58,573 bases of DNA from the NCBI GenBank assembly GCA_050288085.1, contig JBNKDD010000005.1, positions 1 through 58,573 of the forward strand, written 5' to 3'. The position numbers and the translations under genes are program-made. The notes below the pieces were generated by a model. That model worked only from the letters and a program-made list of their open reading frames with translations. It was not told where the DNA came from and searched no databases. Below, in pieces: positions 1 to 8,914 of the stretch. Source of the DNA: JBNKDD01 sp050288085 (GTDB lineage: Bacteria; Chloroflexota; Anaerolineae; Aggregatilineales; UBA3940). Position 1 is the stretch's first letter; the number at the start of each line of letters is the position of its first letter.

Positions 1-448
1 CATCGACTTTGCGCTGCCCCAGGCTAATACCATTGGCACTGGCCCATGCACTTACCATATGAATCGCATCTTTCCCGATCGTTCGGTCGTGGCTGCGCCG
101 CACCGTCTTGCCATCAATCGCGATCACCTGACCGCCTGTTACCCTGAACACTCCTTCAATCCAGTGCATGAAATTCCGCTGGAACGCTTCGGCATCGATC
201 ATCCGAAACACGTCACCAAAGGTGTCATGCGAGGGGATGCCGTTTTTCAATGGTAGGAACTGCTTGAGCCAGCTTTCCTTGTTTCTCCCGAAGGTCTCGA
301 TCTCCGTCCAGCTGTTCGCTCCGGCGACCACCGCGCAAATCGCGATGATGATGATCTCAATCAAGGGATAATCACACCGCCCTATCACGCGCGGATCGGG
401 GATGTTTCCAAAACAATCTTGGATGCTTTCTAGCGGGGTTTCGCTCAT
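1..448 (-). mobile_element. ISAs1-family transposase gene, 5' part (runs off the window)
   Basis: The reverse strand encodes 149 residues from an ATG at 446-448 with no stop before the window edge. A GGAGG-type ribosome site lies about 8 bases upstream of the ATG. The protein begins with the usual ISAs1 N-terminal region (FGNIPDPR near residue 13, IPSHDTFGDVFR at 71-82) and reaches VIAIDGKTVRRSHDR near residues 108-122, whose Asp112 should be the first acidic residue of the DDE catalytic triad. The rest of the enzyme lies outside the window, so it cannot be judged intact. The element end is probably near 510, where an 18-base sequence recurs in a hairpin at 6149-6209. Family assignment is by recognition of these conserved stretches. 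Confidence 0.88.
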
Positions 449-492
449 CTCTGGTCCTCCTGCTTTCTTTTCCTCCCTGTCATTATCCCTGA

Positions 493-510
493 TTTTGAAG
501 CGATTGCCCT
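493..510. repeat. Candidate terminal inverted repeat of the ISAs1-type element
   Basis: The sequence TTTTGAAGCGATTGCCCT lies 45 bases upstream of the transposase start. Read in reverse, its first 17 bases are identical to the left arm of the hairpin at 6149-6165, and it differs at one position from the right arm at 6193-6209. A distance of about 60 bases between an IS end and its transposase start is reasonable. The other end of the element is outside the window, so this boundary is inferred. Confidence 0.45.
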
Positions 511-531
511 TCCCTTCCTCTTAATATTCAT

Positions 532-559
532 TTGCTCCCCCCAGGAAGTGTGATACTAT
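532..559 (+). promoter_or_regulatory. Possible sigma70-type promoter upstream of the kinase gene
   Basis: TTGCTC at 532-537 and TACTAT at 554-559 are separated by 16 bases. Transcription would start near 566, run through about 50 bases and meet the intrinsic terminator at 617-646 before reaching the kinase start at 735. The boxes are only moderately close to consensus, so this is a candidate. Confidence 0.35.
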
Positions 560-616
560 AAAGGTGGCAAGGGAGCCAACCACAACAACACACCGGCAAC
601 TATTCTTAATAATGAA

Positions 617-646
617 TGAAAAAACTGGCTGCAGCCAGTTTTTTTT
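617..646 (+). terminator. Intrinsic terminator in the leader of the kinase gene
   Basis: A perfect palindrome centred on ctgGCTGCAGCcag, flanked by A-rich and T-rich sides (eight T on the right), would fold as a strong bidirectional terminator. It lies 89 bases before the kinase ATG and no gene ends just before it on the plus strand, so it may act as an attenuator or end a short leader RNA. It also insulates the kinase from the IS at the left edge. Confidence 0.7.
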
Positions 647-734
647 ATAAAGCACAATCTTAAATGGTTGCGCATGCATCAGTGCCGCTGTACCATAGGC
701 GAATATGAGTTCCGGCGTATGATTGGAAGTTTGG

Positions 735-3689
735 ATGCCTGATACTATCAACCGTTATGAAATCATCGGGGAGTTGGGGCGAGGCGGCATGGCGACTGTG
801 TACCATGCCATCGATCCCCACTTTGACCGCGAGGTGGCGATCAAAGTGCTGCCGGAGCAGTTTTCCCATGACAAAACTTTCCGGGAGCGATTCCACCGGG
901 AAGCCAAAGCAATTGCGGCACTTGAACACCCATCGATTGTGCCAGTCTATGATTTTGGGGAGGAAAAGGGACGCCCTTTTCTGGTGATGCGTTATATGCC
1001 CGGCGGCTCGTTGAATGACCGCATAAGGCAAGGCCCGCTAGAACTGGATGAGATCGAGCATCACCTCACACGGATTGCGGAAGCGCTCGATGCAGCACAC
1101 AGCCAACAGATCATCCACCGCGACCTGAAACCGGGAAATGTGTTATTTGACCGGTATGACAATGCTTACCTGGCAGACTTTGGATTGGTCAAGATGACGG
1201 AAAGCTCGTCAGGGCTGACGGGCAGTGGGATGGTCGGGACGCCCTCATATATGGCCCCGGAATTGTCCGATCCAGAAGGACTGACCAAGCTGGTGGACGT
1301 TTATGCATTGGGCGTAACGTTGTTTGAAATGGTCACCGGGCAGCAGCCTTTCAGCGGTCAGACACCGATGGGGGTATTGATGGCGCATCTTACCCTGCCG
1401 GTTCCTGACCCCACCGAATACCGCCGCGATCTGCCGGTCGCTGTGCGGAATGTGATCGTCAAGGCGCTGCAAAAGGACCCGGTGCATCGTTATCAGAGCG
1501 CCGGAGAGCTGGCACGAGATTATAGCGAGGCGCTGAAGCAGCCTGTAACTGAGCCGGTTATGGTGCAGAAAGCGATAGTTGAACACGCCACCCACCCGAC
1601 GTTACCGACTCCACCGAGTGTCGCCAGGCCCAAACCCCAGCACCAGAAAAAGCAGCAAAAACAGACAAAGCAGAAGAAACAAAAGAAACGGAAAGCTGAG
1701 AAAAAACGCGGGGGCCTATTCCGGGTGATTATGGTCGCCTTGCTGATCGTGATTGTGGCGGCGGTGCTGGCGATCATATTCTGGCAGGAAGCATTATCAA
1801 ACTTTGCAGCCGTGACCATGCCCATCGAGCAGCAGCATCCAACCGCCGAAGAATCCGAATCTGGAGGTGACTCTCAGGCTCCGACCGAAATGCCTACTCC
1901 TGAGTCGCTGCCGGTGTCGTTATTTGCCGGGCCGGTTCCACCTGAAGCCGCCGCCCGGATCGGGCGGGGGACGATCAGCGAGATTGCCACCTCGCCGGAT
2001 GGTTCGCTGCTGGCGGTGGGGGGCAAAGTTGGTCTGTACCTGAATCAACTGGACCCGTATCAACAGGTCTGGTTTGGAGATATAAAAAGCGGTGCTGACG
2101 TGGTGGCCTTCTCACCAACCGGGGAAGTTATGGTAACCGGGGCGGCTGATGGTTCGGTCATTATATGGGATGCTGAATCCGGGAAAAAGCGAAATACTTT
2201 CACCGCACATAATGAAGCAGTAAAGAGCCTGGCTTTCTCGCCGGATGGTTCACTGCTGGCAACCGGATCGACGGATAAACAGGTAGCAGTGTGGGATGTT
2301 GAAACCGGTGAACGCCTGAAGACATTTGAAGGGCATACCGCCCCTATAAGTGATCTGGCCTTTTCACCGGATGGCAAGCGGATAGCTTCCGTTTCAGAAG
2401 ATAATACGTTGATTATCTGGGATATGGAACTCGGCAACCGGGTTTACACGCTGGGCCACAATAACAGCGTGATCAGCGTGGCCTTCTCGCCGGACGGTTT
2501 GACCGTGGCGACCGGGTCAGAGGATGGGATGGTTGCACTCTGGGACACCAGCACCGGCGACCGTTTGCAGGTTCTTGATGAACATACCGGCCCGGTGAAC
2601 GACGTGGTTTTTTCAGCGGATGGGTCGGCGTTGATTTCCGGTTCGTCCGACGAGTCGATCATTGTATGGGATGCTGCATCAGGAGAAAGCCTACACAGGT
2701 TAGAAGGCCATACCAGCCCAATAAGTAGTCTGGCTTTAGGATCAGGCGGCAGGTTGATCAGCAGTTCGGCGGATGGGGTGCTGTTAACCTGGGATATCAA
2801 ATCGGGTGAGCAGCTTACCCCCTTGGATGGTTATACCGGGCAGGTTGATTGTGTGGCCTTTGCGCCGGGCGGAGATACTCTCGCTACAGGAACTATCGAC
2901 GGCAGGGTGATTATCTGGGATGTGGCAGCAAATGAGCCATTGTTTACATTGGCAGGCCACACCGATGCAGTGCGCAGCCTGGCCTTCTCACCGGATGGAT
3001 CGCTGCTGGCCTCCGGGTCGGCAGACAATACGGTGATCTTATGGGATGCGGCGACCGGTGAACAGCGGCTCGCATTCGTGGGGCATGCTGCCCCGGTACG
3101 CAGTCTGGCTTTTTCGCCGGATGGAAACACTATCGCTTCAGGCTCAAATGATACGGCTATGATCGTGTGGGATGCCGCAACCGGCGAACAATTGCTGGTG
3201 CTTCCGGGTGACTCCAATGCGGTAAGCGGCGTGGCCTTCTCAGCAGATGGTAAGTTAGTGGTTTCCGGGTTGTCCAATGGAATGATCATGGTGTGGGATG
3301 TCGAAAAGGGAGAGCGTTTGCGGATGCTTGATGGGCATCTCAATGCTGTGACAAGTGTCACCTTTGCGCCGGAGGGGTTCACCCTGGCTTCCGGTTCGAC
3401 AGACAAAACCGTTATGCTATGGGATACCGAGACAGGCGACCAGTTATTTAAACTGGCAGAACATTCTGATTGGGTTAACAGTGTGGCTTTTTCACCAGAC
3501 GGCACACAACTTGCCTCCGGGTCGGCGGACGGCACGCTGATCGTGTGGGATACTGCGACCGGCAGCCTGCTACATCGATTCCAGGCCCACAACGACCGGG
3601 TTCTGGGCGTGGCCTTCTCGCCAGACGGCAAGCTGGTGGCCTCTGCTTCATTAGATGGTACTGTTATTTTATGGGAACTCACCCCTTAG
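735..3689 (+). CDS. Membrane Ser/Thr protein kinase with 14 WD40 repeats
   Basis: A 984-residue PknB/Hanks-type kinase with a C-terminal propeller region. Kinase motifs are complete: glycine-rich loop GELGRGGMATVYHA near residue 15, ATP-binding Lys37 in VAIKVL, catalytic Asp130 in HRDLKPGN, DFGLVK, and GTPSYMAPE. A Lys/Gln-rich stretch (about 300-327) precedes one membrane span (about 330-355), so the kinase should be cytoplasmic and the repeats extracytoplasmic. About 14 WD40-type units (SPDG...SGS.D.TV..WD) fill residues 410-984, enough for two seven-bladed propellers. The start was set at ATG 735, with GGAAG just upstream. An in-frame TTG at 723 is a less likely start. The protease gene follows after 23 bases and is probably co-transcribed. 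Confidence 0.95.
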   Translation: MPDTINRYEIIGELGRGGMATVYHAIDPHFDREVAIKVLPEQFSHDKTFRERFHREAKAIAALEHPSIVPVYDFGEEKGRPFLVMRYMPGGSLNDRIRQGPLELDEIEHHLTRIAEALDAAHSQQIIHRDLKPGNVLFDRYDNAYLADFGLVKMTESSSGLTGSGMVGTPSYMAPELSDPEGLTKLVDVYALGVTLFEMVTGQQPFSGQTPMGVLMAHLTLPVPDPTEYRRDLPVAVRNVIVKALQKDPVHRYQSAGELARDYSEALKQPVTEPVMVQKAIVEHATHPTLPTPPSVARPKPQHQKKQQKQTKQKKQKKRKAEKKRGGLFRVIMVALLIVIVAAVLAIIFWQEALSNFAAVTMPIEQQHPTAEESESGGDSQAPTEMPTPESLPVSLFAGPVPPEAAARIGRGTISEIATSPDGSLLAVGGKVGLYLNQLDPYQQVWFGDIKSGADVVAFSPTGEVMVTGAADGSVIIWDAESGKKRNTFTAHNEAVKSLAFSPDGSLLATGSTDKQVAVWDVETGERLKTFEGHTAPISDLAFSPDGKRIASVSEDNTLIIWDMELGNRVYTLGHNNSVISVAFSPDGLTVATGSEDGMVALWDTSTGDRLQVLDEHTGPVNDVVFSADGSALISGSSDESIIVWDAASGESLHRLEGHTSPISSLALGSGGRLISSSADGVLLTWDIKSGEQLTPLDGYTGQVDCVAFAPGGDTLATGTIDGRVIIWDVAANEPLFTLAGHTDAVRSLAFSPDGSLLASGSADNTVILWDAATGEQRLAFVGHAAPVRSLAFSPDGNTIASGSNDTAMIVWDAATGEQLLVLPGDSNAVSGVAFSADGKLVVSGLSNGMIMVWDVEKGERLRMLDGHLNAVTSVTFAPEGFTLASGSTDKTVMLWDTETGDQLFKLAEHSDWVNSVAFSPDGTQLASGSADGTLIVWDTATGSLLHRFQAHNDRVLGVAFSPDGKLVASASLDGTVILWELTP

Positions 3690-3712
3690 TCTAGATTAAG
3701 AAGATATCTTTT

Positions 3713-6136
3713 ATGGTTGATGATTCGCCTTCACTACCGGATGTAGAAGAAGAAACCCCTACAGTAGATCAAGAAGCTGCCGAGCCAGCATCTCCGCATG
3801 GCTGCCTGACCACTTTTCTGGTCGTTTCAGCACTGACGATTGCAGGGATAATCGGGGCCTTCTGGATGAACACATTTGGCCCGCTCACGGTTTCTGACCC
3901 GAAAATCTACGGTTCCTCAATGGCAGTCTATGCGGCCTATCTGATCGTTCCTTTTGGGATTGCGGCTCTGCTGCTGAGCCATGAACGGTTCGCGTTGTGG
4001 CGGGGCATCGCCCTGACACTTGTCCTGGCCGGGGTTAATGCGCTTCTGATGGGCGTGCCTACTACGTATGACCTATCCCTGACCTTTCCCGGCATACCGG
4101 CAGTTGTCCCATCGTTGACATCAATGGTCTTGAGTGTGGGGTTTATTGCCCTCTTCCACAAACGGATTCTGGGTCGGCCTGCGGCAGGCCCGCTGTTCCT
4201 GGGATCTGCCCTGGCACTGATTATGAATATTGGGTGGGTGCTGGCAGGCACATTGGGCACCCTGACTGAAATCGGCACCGGCCTGATTGATGCGCTTTCA
4301 ATGGCCTTGATCGCCAGCCTGATTGTAACAACCCCCTTCCTGTTTGATCAGGAAATGCCCACCAAAAAGCCATTCTGGTCAGCGGCGCTGTCCGGCGTCA
4401 TATTTTTCGCTTTACACACCGGTTTGCTTGCCGGGCGGGGGTACTGGCTGCAAGGCACGATGCTGTCCGCCGGTATGTTGGCCTTTGGATTCATCGCGGG
4501 TGGTTTGCTGAGCCTGGATGAATCACCTGGCATTCCTAAATTATGGGGGGCCATCCTGGTGTTTTTCCTGGTAGCCTACCTTATTCCGCTTAACTGGACA
4601 AAAGGGCTTGAGGGCGATCTCCTGCTCGATGAGGTATCAACAGCCTGGGGCACCGGCATGTTGATCAGCCTGGGCGCGGGGGTTGTGTTTGCAATTGCCT
4701 TATTAGCCGCCCGCCAGCCGCTTACCAGATTGATGGCTTCACCCCAGATTTCCGGCATCTTGAGCGGCGTTTCGTTTGTGGCGCTGGCGGTTGTCTACGT
4801 GGCGTTCGGCCAACCCGGCATACAGCCCGACACCTTCTTTGTGATCATGGCAGATCAGGCCGATACCACCTTTGCCCAGGATATCGCTGACCGCGACGAG
4901 CGAACACAGGCCGTCTACGACACACTCACCGGACACGCCCTCGAAACTCAGGCCGATTTACGCGCTTTTCTGGATCAGCAGGGTGTAACGTATACCCCGT
5001 ACTACCTGATCAACGGGATCGAAGTCGAGGCAGATCCCTTCCTGCGCAGCCAGATCGCCAACCGGCCAGACGTAGCCTACATCTTAGACAGCCCCCATAC
5101 TCGTCCCTTGCCACCTTTCGCAAAACCAATTCCGCTGGATCTTTCCGTGAGTCACACAGCCGGTGTCCTGACCTGGGGTGTTGACGAGATGGACGCTGAA
5201 CTGGTCTGGGAACAGTATGATGTGACTGGTGAGGGAATTATCGTAGGAAGTGCGGACAGCGGCGTAGACTGGACTCACCCAGATCTGCAAGAACAGTATC
5301 TCGGCAGCGAAAATAATCACGACTATACCTGGTTTGATCCCTGGTATGGCACGTCAGAGCCAACCGACACGAACAACCATGGCACCCATACCACCGGGAC
5401 GATTCTGGGTAAGGATGGGATCGGTGTTGCGCCTGATGCCCAGTGGATCGCATGCCGCAACCTGGGGCGAAATCTGGGTAATCCGCCCTACTACCTGGAC
5501 TGCATGCAGTTCTTATTCGCGCCACATCCGCAGGATGGCGATCCCTTCACCGAGGGGGATCCATCACGCGGGGCACATATCACCAATAACTCGTGGGGCT
5601 GCCCTCCCGAAGAAGGCTGTGATGGCCTCACCCTGGCAATTGCCATTGAACACCTGCGGAATGCCGGGCAGATGTTTGTGGTCAGTGCCGGGAATGATGG
5701 CCCGGATTGCAGCACCATCTGGTCACCGGCCTCAGCCGATGCGGCGTTCAGTATCGGAGCGATCCAATCAAATGGATCGATCACCGGCTTTAGCAGCCGC
5801 GGCCCGGTGCTGGTAGATGGCAGTGGGCGGATCAAACCCGATGTGGTTGCGCCCGGCCAGGAGGTGATTTCGTCCATTCCCGGTGATAGCTATGCTTCGT
5901 ATCCAGGCACATCAATGGCTTCGCCGCATGTCGTGGGATTGGTGGCGCTGCTCTGGTCGGCTAATCCCGATCTGATCGGGGACATTGACGCCACCGAGCA
6001 GATCATCACCAGTACAGCTCATTATCACCGGACCGACGATCTGTGTGGAGCCGGAACAGATGATGAGAATAACGTGTATGGCTATGGTTTCGTGGATGCT
6101 TTGGATGCCATTGAGTTAGCATTTTCTGAAGAATAA
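3713..6136 (+). CDS. Polytopic membrane protein with C-terminal S8 (subtilisin) protease domain
   Basis: An 807-residue protein. Residues about 30-365 contain roughly ten hydrophobic segments. Residues about 405-465 (LRAFLDQQGVTYTPYYLI onward) resemble an I9-type propeptide. The rest is a subtilase domain with an intact triad: Asp515 in SADSGVDWTHPD, His556 in NHGTHTTG, Ser734 in GTSMASPH, and oxyanion-hole Asn661 in SAGNDG. S8 proteases are usually secreted or singly anchored, so a large polytopic N-terminus is uncommon. It follows the WD40 kinase by 23 bases, which suggests a joint role at the envelope. That link is inference. The paired-arm structure at 6149-6209 follows the stop. Confidence 0.93.
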   Translation: MVDDSPSLPDVEEETPTVDQEAAEPASPHGCLTTFLVVSALTIAGIIGAFWMNTFGPLTVSDPKIYGSSMAVYAAYLIVPFGIAALLLSHERFALWRGIALTLVLAGVNALLMGVPTTYDLSLTFPGIPAVVPSLTSMVLSVGFIALFHKRILGRPAAGPLFLGSALALIMNIGWVLAGTLGTLTEIGTGLIDALSMALIASLIVTTPFLFDQEMPTKKPFWSAALSGVIFFALHTGLLAGRGYWLQGTMLSAGMLAFGFIAGGLLSLDESPGIPKLWGAILVFFLVAYLIPLNWTKGLEGDLLLDEVSTAWGTGMLISLGAGVVFAIALLAARQPLTRLMASPQISGILSGVSFVALAVVYVAFGQPGIQPDTFFVIMADQADTTFAQDIADRDERTQAVYDTLTGHALETQADLRAFLDQQGVTYTPYYLINGIEVEADPFLRSQIANRPDVAYILDSPHTRPLPPFAKPIPLDLSVSHTAGVLTWGVDEMDAELVWEQYDVTGEGIIVGSADSGVDWTHPDLQEQYLGSENNHDYTWFDPWYGTSEPTDTNNHGTHTTGTILGKDGIGVAPDAQWIACRNLGRNLGNPPYYLDCMQFLFAPHPQDGDPFTEGDPSRGAHITNNSWGCPPEEGCDGLTLAIAIEHLRNAGQMFVVSAGNDGPDCSTIWSPASADAAFSIGAIQSNGSITGFSSRGPVLVDGSGRIKPDVVAPGQEVISSIPGDSYASYPGTSMASPHVVGLVALLWSANPDLIGDIDATEQIITSTAHYHRTDDLCGAGTDDENNVYGYGFVDALDAIELAFSEE

Positions 6137-6148
6137 ACCATGATATGA

Positions 6149-6209
6149 AGGGCAATCGCTTCAAACCCACCTGATCCCAGGCACAAATCAATTTTGAAGC
6201 GGTTGCCCT
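6149..6209. repeat. IS-end-like inverted repeat pair (possible MITE remnant or terminator)
   Basis: Arms at 6149-6165 and 6193-6209 are complementary at 16 of 17 positions with the remaining pair G:T, around a 27-base centre. Both arms match the 493-510 sequence beside the ISAs1 transposase. There is no T-run after either arm, so it is not a classic intrinsic terminator. A short non-autonomous derivative of the same IS family fits better, although the structure could also stop transcription after the protease gene. Confidence 0.5.
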
Positions 6210-6219
6210 ATATGGTCAT

Positions 6220-6248
6220 TTGAACCTCTATATTCCCCACGCTATAAT
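6220..6248 (+). promoter_or_regulatory. Sigma70-type promoter of the ftcD-like gene
   Basis: TTGAAC (6220-6225), a 17-base spacer and a perfect TATAAT (6243-6248). Transcription should start near 6255, giving a leader of about 34 bases with AAGGAG at 6273-6278 before the ATG at 6289. The -35 box lies only 11 bases after the IS-like hairpin. Confidence 0.75.
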
Positions 6249-6288
6249 CCGCGCGGTTAATTTATGGCAATTAAGGAGCCACCACTTC

Positions 6289-7791
6289 ATGAATCCGCTC
6301 GTCGAATGTGTCCCCAATTTTAGCGAGGGTCGCCGCCCGGAAGTTGTCGAAGCCATCGCCAACAGTGTGAGCAGCACCCCCGGTGTCGTGCTGCTGGACT
6401 ACAGTTCAGATGCCGATCACAATCGATCTGTTCTGACTTTTGTGGGAACCCCGGAAGGGGTTGAGATGGCCGCCTTTGCCGCTATCAAGACCGCCTCAGA
6501 ATTGATCGATATGACACAGCAATCCGGTGAGCATCCGCGGATTGGAGCTACCGACGTCGTGCCTTTTATTCCGATCCGGGGCGTGGACATGGCGGATTGT
6601 GTGGCAATTGCCGAGCGGGTCGGCCAACGGGTAGGCGAGGAGTTGGGTATCCCGGTTTATCTTTATGAAGAAGCCGCCCGCAGCCCACAGCGCAAAAACC
6701 TGGCGAACGTCCGCAAAGGTGAGTTCGAAGGGCTGCGTGAATCCATCAAGACCGACCCAGACCGCCAGCCCGATTTTGGCCCGGCTGAACTCGGCACGGC
6801 GGGAGCTACCGTGATCGGGGCACGGGCCTTCCTGATCGCCTACAATGTCTATCTCAACACCGATGATGTGCAGGCCGCGGATAAGATCGCGAAGAGCATT
6901 CGCCATTCGGGGGGCGGGCTGCGGTTTGTCAAGGCGCTGGGACTACTGGTCAATAACCAGGCCCAGGTTTCGATGAACCTGACCGACTTCGGGAGGACGC
7001 CTGTCCACCGTGTGCAGGAGTTGATCAAAGTCGAGGCGGCGCGTTACGGTTATCAGGTCACCCATGCTGAACTGATCGGCCTGATCCCGGAACAAGCCCT
7101 GGTCGATGTGGCACGCTGGTATCTTCAGCTTGACCTGTTTGACGAGCACCAGATTCTCGAGTGGCGGATTCAGACGGCTGAGGCCGAGAGTATCATTCCT
7201 GACCAGTTCATCGGGGCAGTGGCAAGTGGTGATCCTACCCCCGGCGGCGGGTCGGTCGCGGCCTTGAGTGGCGCGTTGGCTTCGGCCCTGGCCGGAATGG
7301 TAGCCCGGACCACCATCGGCAAGAAAAAATATGCAGAAGTAGAAGCAGCCATGCAAGAGGCCGCCCAGGCTGCCGATGCGCTGCGACTCGAATTGGGGCA
7401 GAATATCGTTGAAGATGGCGAAGCCTTTGAAGCCGTGCTCGAAGCCTACCGGTTTAAAAAAGAGGATCCATTAGCTGCTCAAAATGCGCTGCTGAATGCA
7501 TCAGAAGTGCCACTCCGCACGGCACAGCTTGCCTTACAATCACTTGAGCAGTTGAAGATTGTGGCGGAAAAAGGCAACATCAATGCAGCAACCGATGCAG
7601 CAGCAGGCGCACATATGGCGTTAGCGGCGATTGAAGCAGCGGCGTTAAATGTGTTGGTCAACCTACAAGATCTGGCAAACGAAACTGTTGCCAACGATCT
7701 CCGGGCACAGATTACGGTGGTACGTGAAACAGGTAGGCAGTTGGCGGAGGAAGTTCTGGCTGTGGTTAAAGAACGGACGGGTCTGGCTTAG
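6289..7791 (+). CDS. ftcD: Bifunctional glutamate formiminotransferase / formimidoyl-THF cyclodeaminase
   Basis: A 500-residue fusion. The N-terminal formiminotransferase part begins NPLVECVPNFSEGRRPEVVE and contains SGEHPRIGATDVVPFIP and FGPAELGTAGATVIGARAFL. The C-terminal cyclodeaminase part starts near residue 300 with FIGAVASGDPTPGGGSVAAL. The enzyme moves the formimino group of N-formimino-glutamate to tetrahydrofolate and deaminates it to 5,10-methenyl-THF, linking histidine breakdown to one-carbon metabolism. No other histidine-utilisation gene is nearby. The start at 6289 has AAGGAG ten bases upstream, and an in-frame TTG at 6220 falls inside the -35 box. The M23 lipoprotein gene begins immediately after the stop. 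Confidence 0.95.
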   Translation: MNPLVECVPNFSEGRRPEVVEAIANSVSSTPGVVLLDYSSDADHNRSVLTFVGTPEGVEMAAFAAIKTASELIDMTQQSGEHPRIGATDVVPFIPIRGVDMADCVAIAERVGQRVGEELGIPVYLYEEAARSPQRKNLANVRKGEFEGLRESIKTDPDRQPDFGPAELGTAGATVIGARAFLIAYNVYLNTDDVQAADKIAKSIRHSGGGLRFVKALGLLVNNQAQVSMNLTDFGRTPVHRVQELIKVEAARYGYQVTHAELIGLIPEQALVDVARWYLQLDLFDEHQILEWRIQTAEAESIIPDQFIGAVASGDPTPGGGSVAALSGALASALAGMVARTTIGKKKYAEVEAAMQEAAQAADALRLELGQNIVEDGEAFEAVLEAYRFKKEDPLAAQNALLNASEVPLRTAQLALQSLEQLKIVAEKGNINAATDAAAGAHMALAAIEAAALNVLVNLQDLANETVANDLRAQITVVRETGRQLAEEVLAVVKERTGLA

Positions 7792-8838
7792 ATGCATCGT
7801 AGAATTTTATGGCTCTCGGCCCTGGGGGTGGTGCTGGCAGGTTGTATGCCCCAACCGGCCTTTACGCCTACGCCAACCAAAACAGCTCATCCCGGCTCAG
7901 TGTTGATGATGGAGGCTCCCCCAACGCAAACGCCTCCCATCACCGAAGTTCAACCAACGACGGCTGTACCGACAGCGATTCCAACCGTTGACGGGATGAC
8001 ACCATCCGATGAACCCTCGCCGACTCCCGGAATCACAGAGACGGTGACGGATACCCCACCACCACCCACCCCTGACACATCGCTGCCAGCCGATCATTAC
8101 TGGTTCAAGCGCCCCATCCCGGAGGGGTGGACAGACTATTTAGACCGGACTTATGCTTACGGATCAACCTCCGGTGGAGAGTATCGTCCACACACCGGAG
8201 GCGATTTCTGGAATCCAACCACCACCCCGGTTGTTGCAGTTGGGAATGGGACAGTCTTCCACGCCGGGAACGATTGGGAAACGAAGTTCGGCCCTGACCT
8301 GCTGTTTTACGGCGGCGTGATCGTGGTTGAGCTAACCGATCAAACCTACAACGGGCAGCCAATTTATGCCTTATATGGGCATCTGTCCGAAGTGTATGTC
8401 GAGGCCGGGCAGGCGGTTCCGGTCGGAGAGATTCTCGGTGGTGTGGGCGGAACCGGGGCAGCGAATGGTGGCCCTCATCTGCATTTTGAGATTCGGATCG
8501 GCGATCCCTATTCGTACTACAACAGCACTCGCAACCCCGATCTGTGGATCAAACCCTATTATGGATTTGGAACATTGGCCGGGCGGGTAGTCAATGGTAA
8601 TGGTGAGATGCTGCGGAATGTGTCGTTGACGGTCCGCGGGCTGGATTCGACCCGGTATACCTGGACTTATGCCGGAGATGAGAATAACCCGGATGATGAG
8701 TGGGACGAGAATTTCACCCTCGGTGATCTACCAGAAGGCTGGTATACCGTCACCACACGCTCGGATAAGCGGAGTTACAGCGCCGAGGTGTATATTGCAA
8801 ATGGCAGCACAAGCTGGTTAGAGTTTGTGTTTGATTGA
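7792..8838 (+). CDS. Lipoprotein M23-family metallopeptidase
   Basis: A 348-residue lipoprotein with signal LSALGVVLAGC (lipidated Cys18), a Thr/Pro-rich linker to about residue 98, then a peptidase M23 (LytM-like) domain. Zinc ligands appear present: His134 and Asp138 in HTGGD, and the HLH pair at 229-231 in GGPHLHFE. The C-terminus (from about 257, GRVVNGNGEMLRNVSLTV) resembles a carboxypeptidase regulatory-like beta domain. The probable role is cleavage of peptidoglycan cross-bridges or a related envelope function outside the membrane. The ATG abuts the ftcD stop, so the two are translationally linked although unrelated in function. Two hairpins follow the stop. Confidence 0.9.
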   Translation: MHRRILWLSALGVVLAGCMPQPAFTPTPTKTAHPGSVLMMEAPPTQTPPITEVQPTTAVPTAIPTVDGMTPSDEPSPTPGITETVTDTPPPPTPDTSLPADHYWFKRPIPEGWTDYLDRTYAYGSTSGGEYRPHTGGDFWNPTTTPVVAVGNGTVFHAGNDWETKFGPDLLFYGGVIVVELTDQTYNGQPIYALYGHLSEVYVEAGQAVPVGEILGGVGGTGAANGGPHLHFEIRIGDPYSYYNSTRNPDLWIKPYYGFGTLAGRVVNGNGEMLRNVSLTVRGLDSTRYTWTYAGDENNPDDEWDENFTLGDLPEGWYTVTTRSDKRSYSAEVYIANGSTSWLEFVFD

Positions 8839-8851
8839 GAGAAGACCCCCC

Positions 8852-8890
8852 ATCGCGCTAAGCGCGATTCGCCCCCCTTGTCAAAGGGGG
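8852..8890. terminator. Double hairpin between convergent genes
   Basis: ATCGCGCT/AGCGCGAT (8852-8868) is a perfect 8-bp stem. CCCCCTT/AAGGGGG (8873-8890) is a second stem followed by a T-rich stretch. They lie between the M23 gene (plus strand) and the solute-binding protein gene (minus strand) and should terminate transcription from both sides. Confidence 0.7.
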
Positions 8891-8914
8891 ACATTTCTTT
8901 TACCTATTTGACAA

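Noticed and set aside
2831..3682. A 283-codon open frame on the minus strand opposite the WD40 repeats
   Set aside because: It is periodic in step with the WD40 units and is explained as a shadow of the repeat codons; it has no ribosome site and the kinase frame is clearly the coding one.
6220..6288. Longer N-terminus of the formiminotransferase from TTG 6220
   Set aside because: It would start inside the -35 box and lacks the family N-terminus; ATG 6289 has a proper ribosome site.
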